Under the pieces are notes generated by a model, which saw only the letters and a program-made list of their open reading frames with translations, had not been told where the DNA came from and did not search any database. Positions 14,415 to 23,176 of a stretch of DNA of 64,000 nucleotides are shown one piece after another. Positions within the stretch are counted from its first letter, which is position 1. Every line of letters begins with the position of its first letter. Source of the DNA: Streptomyces sp. CA-278952 (GTDB taxonomy: Bacteria; Actinomycetota; Actinomycetes; Streptomycetales; Streptomycetaceae); contig NZ_CP112880.1 of NCBI RefSeq assembly GCF_028747205.1, forward strand, positions 3,906,001 through 3,970,000, given 5' to 3'. The translations under genes were made by a program, and so were the position numbers.

Positions 14415-14501
14415 CGGTGGGTGTGGGATTTGAACCCACGGTCACATCGCTGCGACGACGGTTTTCAAGACCGTTCCCTTAGGCCGCTCGGGCAACCCAC
14501 C
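14415..14501 (-). tRNA. tRNA-Ser (anticodon UGA)
   Basis: An 87-nt serine tRNA. The acceptor stem is GGTGGGT with ACCCACC and discriminator G; the anticodon loop CTTGAAA gives UGA; a long variable arm (CGTCGTCGCAGCGATGTGACG-like) precedes the T arm GTGGG-TTCAAAT-CCCAC. CCA is not encoded. The gene is intact. Accessory DNA abuts its 3' side and core genes its 5' side, so it is the probable integration site of the island. Confidence 0.95.
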
Positions 14502-14587
14502 TCGCGTCGGCGGTCCGGTCGCTGAGCAAGCCGATGGGCCGTCAGGCCCGCGTGGGGCCGGTTCGACGCGTGGGACAGCCTAGCCGG

Positions 14588-16306
14588 TCAGCTGTCGCCC
14601 TCGCGCTGGCCCAGGGTGACTTCGGCCGTGGCCGTCTTGCCGTCGCGTTCGTACGTCAGGGTCACCTTCTCGCCCGGCTTGCGGGTCCAGATCTCGCCGA
14701 TCAGGGTCGGGCCGCTGTCGATCACGGTGTCGTTGAACTTCGTGATCACGTCGCCCGCCTTGAGGCCCGCCTTGGCCGCCGGGCCGTTCGGGGTGACCGC
14801 GGGGGTGCCGCCCGCTCCCTCGGCGGAGATGGCCGCGCCGCCCGTCTTCTCCTCCATCGTGACCGTCGCGCCGATCACCGGGTAGACCGGCTTGCCGGTC
14901 TTGATCAGCTGCTCGGCGACGTTCTTGGCCTGGTTGATCGGGATCGCGAAGCCGAGACCGATGGAACCGGCCTGGGACTGGCCGAGGCCGCCGCCGGTCG
15001 ACTGGATCGCGGAGTTGATGCCGATGACCGCGCCCGTCGCGTCCAGCAGCGGGCCGCCGGAGTTGCCCGGGTTGATCGACGCGTCGGTCTGCAGGGCGCT
15101 CATGTAGGAGTTCTTGTTGCTGGAGCCGTCCCCGGAGGCCACCGGGCGGTTCTTCGCGCTGATGATGCCCGTGGTGACCGTGTTGGAGAGGCCGAAGGGC
15201 GCGCCGATCGCGATCGTCGAGTCGCCGACCGCGACGCCCTCCGAGTTGCCCAGCGGCAGTGGGGCGAGGCCCGCGGGCGGGTTCTTGAGCTTCAGTACGG
15301 CCACGTCGTAACCCTGGGCCCGGCCGACCACCTCCGCGGCGTACTTCTTGCCGTCGGAGAAGGTCGCCGACAGTTCGCCCGACTCCGCGGCGGACGCCAC
15401 CACGTGGTTGTTGGTCAGGATGTGGCCTTCCTTGTCGTACACGAAGCCCGTGCCCGTGCCGCCCTCGCCCTCGCCACCCTGCGCGTCGATGGTGACCACG
15501 CTGGGGAGCGCCTTCGCCGCGACCCCGGCCACCGTGCCCGCCGGGCGCTTCAGGTCCCTCGGGGTGTCCGACGCCGAGATGGTGGTCGAGCCACCGCCGT
15601 TGCCGTCGTTCTGGTCGGCCGCCCAGAAGCCGAGGGCTCCGCCGATGCCGCCCGCGACGAGGGCCGCGACGGCCACGGCCGCCACCAGACCGCTCCCGCG
15701 GCCCCTGCCGCTCTTTCCACCCGGGGACTCGGAGCCGGGCGGGACCGGAGCGCCCCAGACCGGGCCGTGACCGCTGCCGTTGCCGATACCGCCGGACGCG
15801 TGACCTGCACCCCCGTCGGCGTACGACGGGACGGCGGGCGGAGGCGGCGGCCAGGACGCGGCGCCCGTGGGAAGCCCGGGCTCCGCTCCGTATCCGGGCG
15901 TCGCTCCGTACGGGGAGTGCTGCGGGGGCTGCGGCGGCTGGGACGGCGTCGGGTGGGCCCCCTGGGCGTACGCGGGCGTGACCGGAGCGCCCGGGGAGGC
16001 CGGGGCGCCCTGGTGCGTGGGGTCGTGGCGCGGTGCCTCGGCGTGCGCCGGTGCTCCCGGTGCCGGGGACTCCGCGCCGGGGGCATAGGGAGCCGCCTCC
16101 CCTGCTCCGGTGCCGTGCACGGGAAGGCGCGCGGTGTCGTGCGCGGGGTCGTGCGCCGCCTTGTGCGCGACGTCCTGGGCCGGGTCGGGGGCCGACGGCG
16201 GCGTGACTCCGTCGGTCGCCGGTTCGGGAGTGACGGCCGGCCCGGGAGGTGCGGACGGCACGGCCGGTACCGCGTTGCCCTCGTTGCCCTCGTTCTCGGT
16301 GCTCAC
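14588..16306 (-). CDS. HtrA/DegP-like membrane serine protease with PDZ domain
   Basis: A 572-aa trypsin-like protease. Residues 1-200 are Pro/Ala-rich and presumably cytoplasmic; one membrane helix spans about 206-230, so the protease faces outside. The catalytic triad is visible: H301 (TNNHVV), D334 (GYDVAVLKL) and S416 (GNSGGPLL). A C-terminal PDZ domain (about 490-570) includes GPAAKAGLKAGDVI. Such proteins degrade misfolded exported proteins. The start is GTG with GGAG ten bases upstream. It is transcribed divergently from the glycerophosphodiesterase gene. Confidence 0.92.
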   Translation of the reverse strand: MSTENEGNEGNAVPAVPSAPPGPAVTPEPATDGVTPPSAPDPAQDVAHKAAHDPAHDTARLPVHGTGAGEAAPYAPGAESPAPGAPAHAEAPRHDPTHQGAPASPGAPVTPAYAQGAHPTPSQPPQPPQHSPYGATPGYGAEPGLPTGAASWPPPPPAVPSYADGGAGHASGGIGNGSGHGPVWGAPVPPGSESPGGKSGRGRGSGLVAAVAVAALVAGGIGGALGFWAADQNDGNGGGSTTISASDTPRDLKRPAGTVAGVAAKALPSVVTIDAQGGEGEGGTGTGFVYDKEGHILTNNHVVASAAESGELSATFSDGKKYAAEVVGRAQGYDVAVLKLKNPPAGLAPLPLGNSEGVAVGDSTIAIGAPFGLSNTVTTGIISAKNRPVASGDGSSNKNSYMSALQTDASINPGNSGGPLLDATGAVIGINSAIQSTGGGLGQSQAGSIGLGFAIPINQAKNVAEQLIKTGKPVYPVIGATVTMEEKTGGAAISAEGAGGTPAVTPNGPAAKAGLKAGDVITKFNDTVIDSGPTLIGEIWTRKPGEKVTLTYERDGKTATAEVTLGQREGDS

Positions 16307-16507
16307 AGCTCTTTACTCCTCGGTTCCACTCGGCATCCAGTCGGCGTTCGGCAAGAAATCCGCTGTGCACGTGTCTGCGGTCAGCTTTTCCCACGACACG
16401 TCGGGCCACTGTAAGCAGGACCTGTGCATCCGCACACCAATCTTTACATCCGACAAAACAGACCTCCAGGGTGACATGTGCTCAGCCTTCCCCGCGGCGG
16501 TGACACC

Positions 16508-17344
16508 ATGGCGCGGGTGACCCACGCACGGCAGCGCAACGCGCACACCTCCATCCAGGTCGTCGCCCACCGCGGGGCCTCCGACGACGCCCCCGAGCAC
16601 ACCCTCGCCGCCTACCGCAAGGCGATCGAGGACGGTGCCGACGCCTTGGAATGCGATGTCCGGCTCACCGCCGACGGACACCTCGTCTGCGTCCACGACC
16701 GGCGGGTGAACCGTACGTCCAACGGGCGCGGTGCCGTGTCGGCGCTGGAGCTCGCCGACCTCACCGCCCTCGACTTCGGCTCCTGGAAGGACCGCGAGGA
16801 GTCGCCCGACTGGGATCCGGCACCGGGCGAGCTCACCTCCGTACTCACCCTGGAACGGCTCCTGGAGCTCTTCACCGAGGTCCGGGCCACCGGGCGGCCG
16901 TTGCAGCTGGCCATCGAGACGAAGCACCCCACCCGTTGGGCCGGACAGGTCGAGGAGCGGCTGCTGCATCTACTGAAGCGCTTCGGGCTGGCCGATCCAC
17001 CCGCGGACGGGCCCTCGCCCATCCGCGTCATGAGCTTCTCCGCCCGCTCCCTCCACCGTGTCCAGGCCGCCGCGCCCACGCTGCCGACGGTCTACCTGAT
17101 GCAGTTCGTCTCGCCCCGGATGCGCGACGGGCGGCTGCCCGCCGGGGCCCGGATCGCGGGGCCGGGCATGCGGATCGTACGCAGCCACCCCGGGTACATC
17201 GAACGGCTGCACCGTGCGGGGCACCGGGTGCACGTGTGGACCGTGAACGAACCGGCCGATGTCGACATGTGCGCCGAACTCGGCGTCGAGGCGATCATCA
17301 CCAACCGGCCCAGGCAGGTTCTGTCGCAACTGGGCCGCATTTAG
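16508..17344 (+). CDS. Glycerophosphodiester phosphodiesterase
   Basis: A 278-aa GDPD-family enzyme that hydrolyses glycerophosphodiesters to glycerol-3-phosphate and an alcohol. HRGA at 21-24, the metal ligands E48 and D50 (ECDVRL) and the second catalytic His H63 (VCVHD) are all present, and the barrel closes with HVWTVNEP. No signal peptide, so cytoplasmic. The ATG at 16508 is preferred because upstream codons have no family character. The 200 bp before it is a shared promoter region with htrA. Confidence 0.9.
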   Translation: MARVTHARQRNAHTSIQVVAHRGASDDAPEHTLAAYRKAIEDGADALECDVRLTADGHLVCVHDRRVNRTSNGRGAVSALELADLTALDFGSWKDREESPDWDPAPGELTSVLTLERLLELFTEVRATGRPLQLAIETKHPTRWAGQVEERLLHLLKRFGLADPPADGPSPIRVMSFSARSLHRVQAAAPTLPTVYLMQFVSPRMRDGRLPAGARIAGPGMRIVRSHPGYIERLHRAGHRVHVWTVNEPADVDMCAELGVEAIITNRPRQVLSQLGRI

Positions 17345-17514
17345 TACGGATAAGGATCCATCAGGGCCCCGACCTCGCCCTTACGGGGTGTGCCCCGGCG
17401 CACTCACTGCGCGTTCGATCGTTACGAGTGCGTCACCGGGAGTGCATTGGCCGGTTTCCGGTGCAGCTCAGTGGGGCATCCAACCCGTGGCGTGGGGCAA
17501 AGGAGGTCTCGGGG

Positions 17515-18102
17515 GTGGCGTTGGTGGTGGCACAAGAAGTGCCCGCGTCGTCGAGCATGGCCATTCCTCATGGCCCTGCCGGCGTGGGGCAGGCACGACA
17601 CCGGATGCGTGAACAGTTGCGCGGCAACGGGGTGTCGGACGCGGTCGTCGACGACGCTGTTCTGATCCTTTCCGAACTCCTCAGCAACGCCTGCCGGCAC
17701 GGCAGGCCCCTGGGGTGGCACACCGACGTCGGCGACGGAGACATCCGCGCCGCCTGGCGGGTGGACACCGCCGGCGCGCTCACCGTGGAGGTCACGGACG
17801 GCGGCGGCCCGACCCGCCCGGTTCCGGCCACCCCCTCGGTGACGGCACGCGGCGGCCGGGGCCTCAACATCATCAGCGCCCTGGCCCAGGAATGGGGTGT
17901 GCGGGACGGATCATCCGGCGAGGTCACCGTCTGGGCCCTGGTCTCCTCGAAGAAGCCCCCCGGCATCGGCGGCAACGGCTCCGAGGTGAACGGCACAGGC
18001 GCGAACGGCTCCGACGCGAACGGCATCGGCGCGAACGGCGCCGGCGGGCTGACCGGTTTCGAGGGCCTGGACCTCTCCGAGGCCTTCGACGACGTGGGCT
18101 GA
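17515..18102 (+). CDS. RsbW-type ATP-binding regulatory protein
   Basis: A 195-aa protein with a GHKL ATPase fold of the anti-sigma/serine-kinase class. The N box is ELLSNACRHG (N58), the G1 box VTDGGGP (about 93-99) and the G2 box GRGLNII (114-120). The C-terminal 60 residues are Gly/Asn/Ala-rich repeats of NGxGANG type, probably a flexible tail. Starts at GTG with AGGAGGT ten bases upstream. Streptomyces has many such proteins, and partners cannot be predicted. A paralogue is at 24689-25225, and a SpoIIE phosphatase at 21578 could act in the same circuits. Confidence 0.82.
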   Translation: MALVVAQEVPASSSMAIPHGPAGVGQARHRMREQLRGNGVSDAVVDDAVLILSELLSNACRHGRPLGWHTDVGDGDIRAAWRVDTAGALTVEVTDGGGPTRPVPATPSVTARGGRGLNIISALAQEWGVRDGSSGEVTVWALVSSKKPPGIGGNGSEVNGTGANGSDANGIGANGAGGLTGFEGLDLSEAFDDVG

Positions 18103-18242
18103 GCGCACGGACGAGCGCACGGACGACATGGGCCTGGCCGCGCGGATGACGTGGGCCGAGCCCGTACGGCGGGCGAGCGGGGCTCCCAGGGCGGCTAGGC
18201 TCGCGCCGAGTCCGCACTGTCGCAATCGGGAGAATGCCCACC

Positions 18243-19208
18243 ATGGCCAAGAAGCGCCCTCAGTCCAAGGCCGGGAAGCAGCAGCTCAAGGACGGTGAGA
18301 TCCCGGTCGTCGGGGCCCGTGAGCCCTGCCCGTGCGGATCGGGCCGCCGTTACAAGGCGTGTCACGGACGCGCCGCCGCCCAGGCCGTGACCGAGCTCGT
18401 GCACCGCCCCTTCGAGGGACTCGCGGGCGAATGCGACTGGGTCGCGCTGCGCGAGCTGGTGCCCGCCGCCACGGTCGAACTGACCCTTGAGGACGGGCTG
18501 CCCGAGGGAGTTCCGTCGGTGACGCTCGCGACGGTCCTGCCGATGGCCTGGCCGGCTCTCCGCCGGGACGACGGTTCCGTCCTGCTCGCCCTGCAGAACG
18601 ACACCTCATCCGGCGACCTCAGCCGCGACCTCGCGGACACCCTCCAGCGCGCCCTGGAGGCGGAGCCCGGCTCCCCGGTCACCGCCCGCCGCGTGCCGGC
18701 CGACGGTCCGCGCCTCCAGGACCTTCTCGCCCCGGACGCCGTGTTCGAGCCGAACGTGCACTCCGGGTTCGAGTTCTGGGTTCCGGACGCGGAGAACGCC
18801 ACGCCTGAGGTGTCCGCCTCGCTGGAGCGCGCGAACGCCGCCGCGATCCCGACGACGCTGCTGTCCGGCGTCGACGCCGCGTACTGGTGCGAGACCCCGG
18901 AGAAGAACCACCTGCGCTGGGTCATGCCGCACCCCGAGGAGGAGCTCCTCGACGCGCTCGCCCGGCTGCACGCGGCCGGCACCTCCTCGCTCGGCGACGA
19001 CACCCGCCTGGTCGGGTCGTTCCGGGCGCACGGGCTCGTGGTCCCCGTCTGGGACCTGCCCAGCTCGATGGGGGCCGAGGCGTGCGAGAAGCCCGCCGTC
19101 GAGTTCGCCGAGCGACTGGCGGCGGCGCTCGCGTCCGACGCCCCGCTCACGGCCGAGGAACGCCGCGCCCGGGGCGGTCTCACCAACCGCCAGGTGACCC
19201 TCAGCTGA
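18243..19208 (+). CDS. DUF5926 family protein with SEC-C zinc motif
   Basis: A 321-aa soluble protein. The N-terminal SEC-C motif CPCGSGRRYKACHG supplies C29, C31, C40 and H41 for zinc. The remainder matches the actinobacterial DUF5926 family and has no catalytic motif that I recognise. The start is ATG at 18243 with GGGAGA nine bases before it. Most actinobacteria carry it as a conserved single-copy gene; its role is unknown. Confidence 0.85.
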   Translation: MAKKRPQSKAGKQQLKDGEIPVVGAREPCPCGSGRRYKACHGRAAAQAVTELVHRPFEGLAGECDWVALRELVPAATVELTLEDGLPEGVPSVTLATVLPMAWPALRRDDGSVLLALQNDTSSGDLSRDLADTLQRALEAEPGSPVTARRVPADGPRLQDLLAPDAVFEPNVHSGFEFWVPDAENATPEVSASLERANAAAIPTTLLSGVDAAYWCETPEKNHLRWVMPHPEEELLDALARLHAAGTSSLGDDTRLVGSFRAHGLVVPVWDLPSSMGAEACEKPAVEFAERLAAALASDAPLTAEERRARGGLTNRQVTLS

Positions 19209-19232
19209 CAGTGACGACAGGGCGCCGCAGTC

Positions 19233-19248
19233 GGTGACCCGCGTCACA
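19233..19248. promoter_or_regulatory. Crp-like palindrome
   Basis: GGTGACCCGCGTCACA contains GTGA-N6-TCACA, the consensus bound by Streptomyces Crp. It lies 25 bp after the DUF5926 stop and about 85 bp before the strong hairpin at 19333. Confidence 0.4.
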
Positions 19249-19332
19249 ACTCGCCGTACTCGTAAGTAAATCCGCGTCCCTACAGGCGAGATCGAATTTG
19301 CGAACGGCAGATCTCTTGTTACGGTTCTAGAA

Positions 19333-19372
19333 GCCCGGTCGCTGGTGCATCCCCCGTCGCCAGCGACCGGGC
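19333..19372 (+). ncRNA. Candidate small RNA or terminator hairpin
   Basis: GCCCGGTCGCTGG (19333-19345) and CCAGCGACCGGGC (19360-19372) make a perfect 13-bp stem with a 14-nt loop holding CCCCC. A weaker second hairpin at about 19395-19412 also has a C-rich loop. An AT-richer, promoter-like stretch precedes it (19285-19330). The structure could be a plain terminator for the DUF5926 gene, or a small RNA resembling the actinobacterial 6C type, which has two C-loop hairpins. I cannot decide between these. Confidence 0.4.
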
Positions 19373-19399
19373 GTCTTCGTTTCCGGCTGCGGACCGCCC

Positions 19400-19745
19400 T
19401 GTGAAACCCCCGGGCGTGGAGACCGCGCCTCCCTGAAACCCCGTCCGGCGCGCCGGAGCCCGTTCGGGTCCGGCGCGGAGCAGCAGCGGTGCCTCGTCCA
19501 CCGTCCCGGCTCCCATGAACTCCGCCACCACCGTCGCGGCCCGGGGCGCACCCGAGGCCAGGACGCGCGGCGTCTCGCAGATGCCGGGCTCATCGTGCGC
19601 GGCCGGCTCTCAGTACAGCTCCACGGTCTGCCCGCCCGGTCGGCCCCATCAGGGTCAGCACGGAACGGAGTTCCTCCCCGGTCGCGTTCCTGTAGGAGAC
19701 GCGCGCCCAGGCCTCGCCGCCCCAGGAAAAGAGGGCGAATGATCA
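19400..19745 (-). pseudogene. Possible gene remnant
   Basis: Minus-strand translation gives protein-like stretches in two frames, for example AWARVSYRNATGEELRSVLT and then, in another frame, GICETPRVLASGAPRAATVV followed by a VAEFMGAGTVDEAPLLLRAG stretch, broken by a frame change and stops. This looks like a decayed gene rather than a functional one. The following 19746-20076 has a short tandem repeat (19818-19862, unit around CGGCGGGGTTCGGAG) and no gene. Confidence 0.3.
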
Positions 19746-20076
19746 AATTCGGGCAGGGATCCTGCTTCTGTGCTCATTCTCGATGGCGATTTCAGCAACG
19801 TCGGAGAAAGGGAGGCGGATTGGAGACGAATCGGCGGGGTTCGGAGACCGATCGGCGGGGTTCGGAGGCGGATTCATCTCCGGATGGGCCATCAGAAGGC
19901 TTTGTCCGCACGCTTTCAGGCCATCCTCCAGGTGATCTCTCACCGGATGATGCCGGAACACCCGGTCCGGCATCAGGAGCACCAGCGGGATCCGCGTAAG
20001 CGACCGACGGAACCCGTTTGCCGGTGATCCGGCCCGGCTCACACCCGTTCGAGTGAGCCGGGCACCATGAGCCGGG

Positions 20077-20820
20077 TCAGTGGGCGAGCCGACTACCGCC
20101 GCCCGGGGCGCCGGTGCTCGCCTCGACCAGGGCGTCCAGGACCGCTTCCACATCCGGGAGCCAGGGCACCGCGCCCCTTGGAGCCCCGCCCTTCGCCCGG
20201 CCCTGGGAGACCGGGACGGCGGCGGAGGTCGCCGCCGGCGCGGGGGGCCGCTCCCAACGGACCTGGCCCGTGCCGGTCCGGGACGGCGGCAGGACGAGAT
20301 AGCCGCCCTCACCGTGGAACCGGAGCGAACTGGGCACCCAGTCCTTCGCGTACAGCAGTTCGCCGAGCCGTTCCAGGCCGTACGGGGCCACGAGCAGCGA
20401 CCACCGGGTGGGCGTCGCCACGACGGGGCCGAGCCGCATGCCGAGGTCGTCGAGGGCGCTGAGTGCCCTGGCGCCGGCCACGGCGGGCAGGCTCACCGCG
20501 CAGGGCGCGCGGCCGCCGGTCGCCAGCATCACGGGGGCGGTGGGGCGGTGGGCCCACCACCAGCGCACCATGCGCTCGTCCGTGGTGGCCGCCAGCAGGC
20601 CGGGATCGAAGGGGTGTGCGCCCGGTACGGCGCAGTCGGGTTCGGGGCAGGCGCAGCCGAGGCCGCCGCTCTCGCCGCGCGGGCCGGCCTGTGCCGTCCC
20701 CACTCCGGGGAGCACGGGCCACCGCCATACGGTGGCGCAGGTCAGGGCCGCGTCGAGCTGGGCGGCCCCCTCCTTGCGCCGGAGCCGGAGCCTGCGTCGC
20801 CTTCCGAGGATCTCGCGCAT
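20077..20820 (-). CDS. Primase-polymerase-like protein (bifunctional primase/polymerase N-terminal type)
   Basis: A 247-aa protein of the short prim-pol-related family common in Streptomyces chromosomes. Recognisable features are CACPEPDCAVPGAHPFDP, RMVRWWWAHRPTAPVMLATG and the SSLRFHGEGGYLVLPPS segment, which align with the prim-pol fold, but I do not see a full set of catalytic acids (DxD), so it may be a non-catalytic homologue. The ATG at 20820 has AAAGGA upstream. It stands alone, divergent from the SpoIIE gene across about 750 bp of non-coding DNA. Confidence 0.7.
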   Translation of the reverse strand: MREILGRRRRLRLRRKEGAAQLDAALTCATVWRWPVLPGVGTAQAGPRGESGGLGCACPEPDCAVPGAHPFDPGLLAATTDERMVRWWWAHRPTAPVMLATGGRAPCAVSLPAVAGARALSALDDLGMRLGPVVATPTRWSLLVAPYGLERLGELLYAKDWVPSSLRFHGEGGYLVLPPSRTGTGQVRWERPPAPAATSAAVPVSQGRAKGGAPRGAVPWLPDVEAVLDALVEASTGAPGGGSRLAH

Positions 20821-20939
20821 GAGCGCTCGTTCCTTTCCGTTGAACGCCGAGTCCACATGACACACGCGTGTGTGACACCACGTGCGTATCTCTTCGCTGT
20901 GCGTACGTGCTCATCACTTCCGCGGTACGGGCGTGCCGC

Positions 20940-21160
20940 CGCTACCGAGCGTGAGCCGAGCCGAGCCGAGTGGAACCGATCCGAATAGAACCGATCTGGG
21001 GTGGAGCAGAGCCGAACCGAGCAGAGTCGAGCGGAGTCGAACCGGACGGCGCCGAACCGACCGAACGGGCCGGACTGACCGAGCGGAGTCGTGCTGCTCT
21101 GTGCGGAGTCGTGCGGGTCGAACCGAGCGGGTCGAGCCGGACCGGCGATCGCTGGGCGAG
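20940..21160. repeat. Low-complexity GAGCCGA/GAACCGA repeat tract
   Basis: About 200 bp of imperfect short repeats built on CCGA (GAGCCGAGCC, GGAACCGATC, GAGTCGAGCG and so on). No reading frame here has protein character. It lies between the prim-pol gene and the SpoIIE phosphatase promoter; the flanking 21161-21577 is unremarkable non-coding DNA. Confidence 0.7.
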
Positions 21161-21577
21161 GGCGGCATGCGCCTCGCCTGCCGTCCCTGGTGCGAACCCC
21201 GCCGTCCGGGGCGAGGGCGTCACCTTCACGGGTAAGGACGCCTGAACCCGCTGCCGGGTTCCTGGGCGATCACAACCGCACCCGCGCATCACCGTTTACG
21301 TACCCAGCATGCCCGGAATGACGCTCCTCCGGCGACTTGACCCCGGAGGCACCCCTGTTGAGCAGCCCCAGTCGATCGCAAATAGCGTCCATAGGGTGCA
21401 ATTTTTGGCCAAGTTAACCGACACTGGGAGAGAACGAATCGCCCGGTCCTCGAAGGGACAATGCTGGACATCGGGTTACTTGTGCGTGTACATGTGGATG
21501 TATTGATAGTGGCGCAGAATCACATGGGGGTTTGCGATGCTATTCGACGAATCACACCGGTCGGAAAGCTGGCTGCC

Positions 21578-22948
21578 ATGAGCGCCCCACATCTGCCGAA
21601 AGTGGCTGGAATCGATCCAAGGGTTCCGGTTTCAACGCACACTCCCGCTCCCCTGAAGGAGGTCCCAGGACCTCCCGGAGCCTTCATCCAGGACCGGCTC
21701 GCGGGCTGGGTATCGGACCTCACGACCCTGCACGAACTCACCGAGCGGCTGGCCGGGACGAGCGCCCTCGACGACGCCTTGAACGAGCTGCTGCACGCCG
21801 GTGCCGCCCTCGTCGGCGCCCGCCGCGGACTTCTCGTTCTGGAACCGGCGAACGGCGAAGGCCCCTCCGCCACCCTCGGCCTCGGGCTCAGCCACGCCGA
21901 GCTCGGCCACATCGAGACCGTGCCGCGCGCGGCCACCGCGCTCGGCCGGGTCCTCGACGGGCTGCCGGGCACCGCCGACGGGGTCACCAGCCCCGACCTG
22001 CTCGGCGAGAAGGACCTGGACCCCCGGCACCGCGAGGTCGCCGCCCGGCTCGGCTACGCCGCCAGTTACGCTGTCCCGCTCGCCTCCGAGGCGGCCGGCC
22101 GGCTCGGCGCGGCCGTCTGGCTCTACGACGAACCGGCCGAGCCCGCACAGAAGCAGCGCCACCTCGCCGGCCTCTACGCGCGCTACGCCACCGAGCACCT
22201 GGCCCGCCTGATCGAGCTGGAACGCGCCCGCGCGGACGTCGCCGCCGTCGCCGAGGAGCTGCTCCCCAGCAGGCTGCCCCGGATCCCGGGCGTCCAGCTC
22301 GCCGCCCGGCACCGCACCGGCCCCCGGGGCGGCGGCGACTGGTACGACGCGCTGCCGCTCCCCGACCGCGCGCTCGGGCTCGCCGTCGGCTCCGTCGGCG
22401 GGTCCGGACCGAGCGCCATGGCCGCGATGGGCCGGCTGCGCGCCAGTCTGCGGGCGTACGCCGTGATGGAGGGAGAGGACCCCGTCGCCGTCCTCTCCGA
22501 CCTGGAACTGCTGCTGCGGCTCACCGAGCCCGCGCGGACCGCGACCGCCCTCTTCGCCTACTGCGAGCCGGCCGCCCGCAAGGTCGTGCTGGCCGGGGCC
22601 GGTCACACCCCGCCCCTGGTGCTCGGCGAGCGGCGCTGCGAGTTCGTCGAGACCACGCTCTCCGCCCCGCTGGGCATGCTCGCCTGCTGGGAGGCGCCGA
22701 GCGTGGAGTTCAGCCCGGCGCCCGGTGAAACGGTGCTGCTCTACACGGACGGGCTGCTGCGCCGCACCGGGGACGCGATGGACCGCGCCTTCGCCCGGCT
22801 GCACTCCGCCGCCGCCTCCGTACCGAAAGCGGACCGGCGCGATCCGGCGGCCGTCGCCGACCACGTCCTGCGCACGATGCTCCCCGACGGCCTCGACCGG
22901 AGCGACTCCGCCGAGGACGTCGTGATCCTCGCCGCCCGCTTCGACTGA
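21578..22948 (+). CDS. GAF-SpoIIE (PP2C) serine phosphatase
   Basis: A 456-aa regulator. Residues about 55-215 form a GAF sensor domain (TLHELTERLAGTSALDDALN onward) and 225-455 a SpoIIE/RsbU-type PP2C domain with RGGGDWYDA, GAGHTPPLVL and LLYTDGL-RR, ending EDVVILAARF. Such phosphatases dephosphorylate anti-anti-sigma factors and oppose RsbW-type kinases, two of which lie nearby. In the GDWYDA motif the usual metal-binding Asp is present, but GSVGGSGPSA replaces the common GDVxGHG, so metal coordination may be altered. The start at 21578 is preferred; two earlier ATGs in frame lack signals. Confidence 0.85.
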   Translation: MSAPHLPKVAGIDPRVPVSTHTPAPLKEVPGPPGAFIQDRLAGWVSDLTTLHELTERLAGTSALDDALNELLHAGAALVGARRGLLVLEPANGEGPSATLGLGLSHAELGHIETVPRAATALGRVLDGLPGTADGVTSPDLLGEKDLDPRHREVAARLGYAASYAVPLASEAAGRLGAAVWLYDEPAEPAQKQRHLAGLYARYATEHLARLIELERARADVAAVAEELLPSRLPRIPGVQLAARHRTGPRGGGDWYDALPLPDRALGLAVGSVGGSGPSAMAAMGRLRASLRAYAVMEGEDPVAVLSDLELLLRLTEPARTATALFAYCEPAARKVVLAGAGHTPPLVLGERRCEFVETTLSAPLGMLACWEAPSVEFSPAPGETVLLYTDGLLRRTGDAMDRAFARLHSAAASVPKADRRDPAAVADHVLRTMLPDGLDRSDSAEDVVILAARFD

Positions 22949-22964
22949 CAGTTCCCCCGTCGAG

Positions 22965-23057
22965 CGACGGCCCACGCCGCGTCTCCGCCCACGTCGATCG
23001 ACCGCCCACGCCGCGTGGCCACCCACGTCGGCCGACCGCCCTGGCCGACCCGCCGAC
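22965..23057. repeat. 34-bp direct tandem repeat after the SpoIIE gene
   Basis: Two imperfect 34-bp units begin CGACGGCCCACGCCGCGT (22965) and CGACCGCCCACGCCGCGT (22999), with a partial third from 23033. They lie between the phosphatase stop and the promoter of the aminopeptidase gene. Confidence 0.6.
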
Positions 23058-23176
23058 GGGCTCCTTCGGCCGATCCGGCGGCGGTCTCCGGTAACAGGTC
23101 CTTCGGCCCTGGGCCCCCTTCCGCACGCCCGTACGATGGGTGATGGTCCAGTGTCGTACTCAAGGAGAAACACATC

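Noticed and set aside
14534..16414. A 626-codon plus-strand frame opposite htrA
   Set aside because: Shadow of the protease gene, whose catalytic triad is intact on the other strand.
22965..23057. CRISPR-like repeat
   Set aside because: Two imperfect contiguous units with no spacers and no cas genes in the window.
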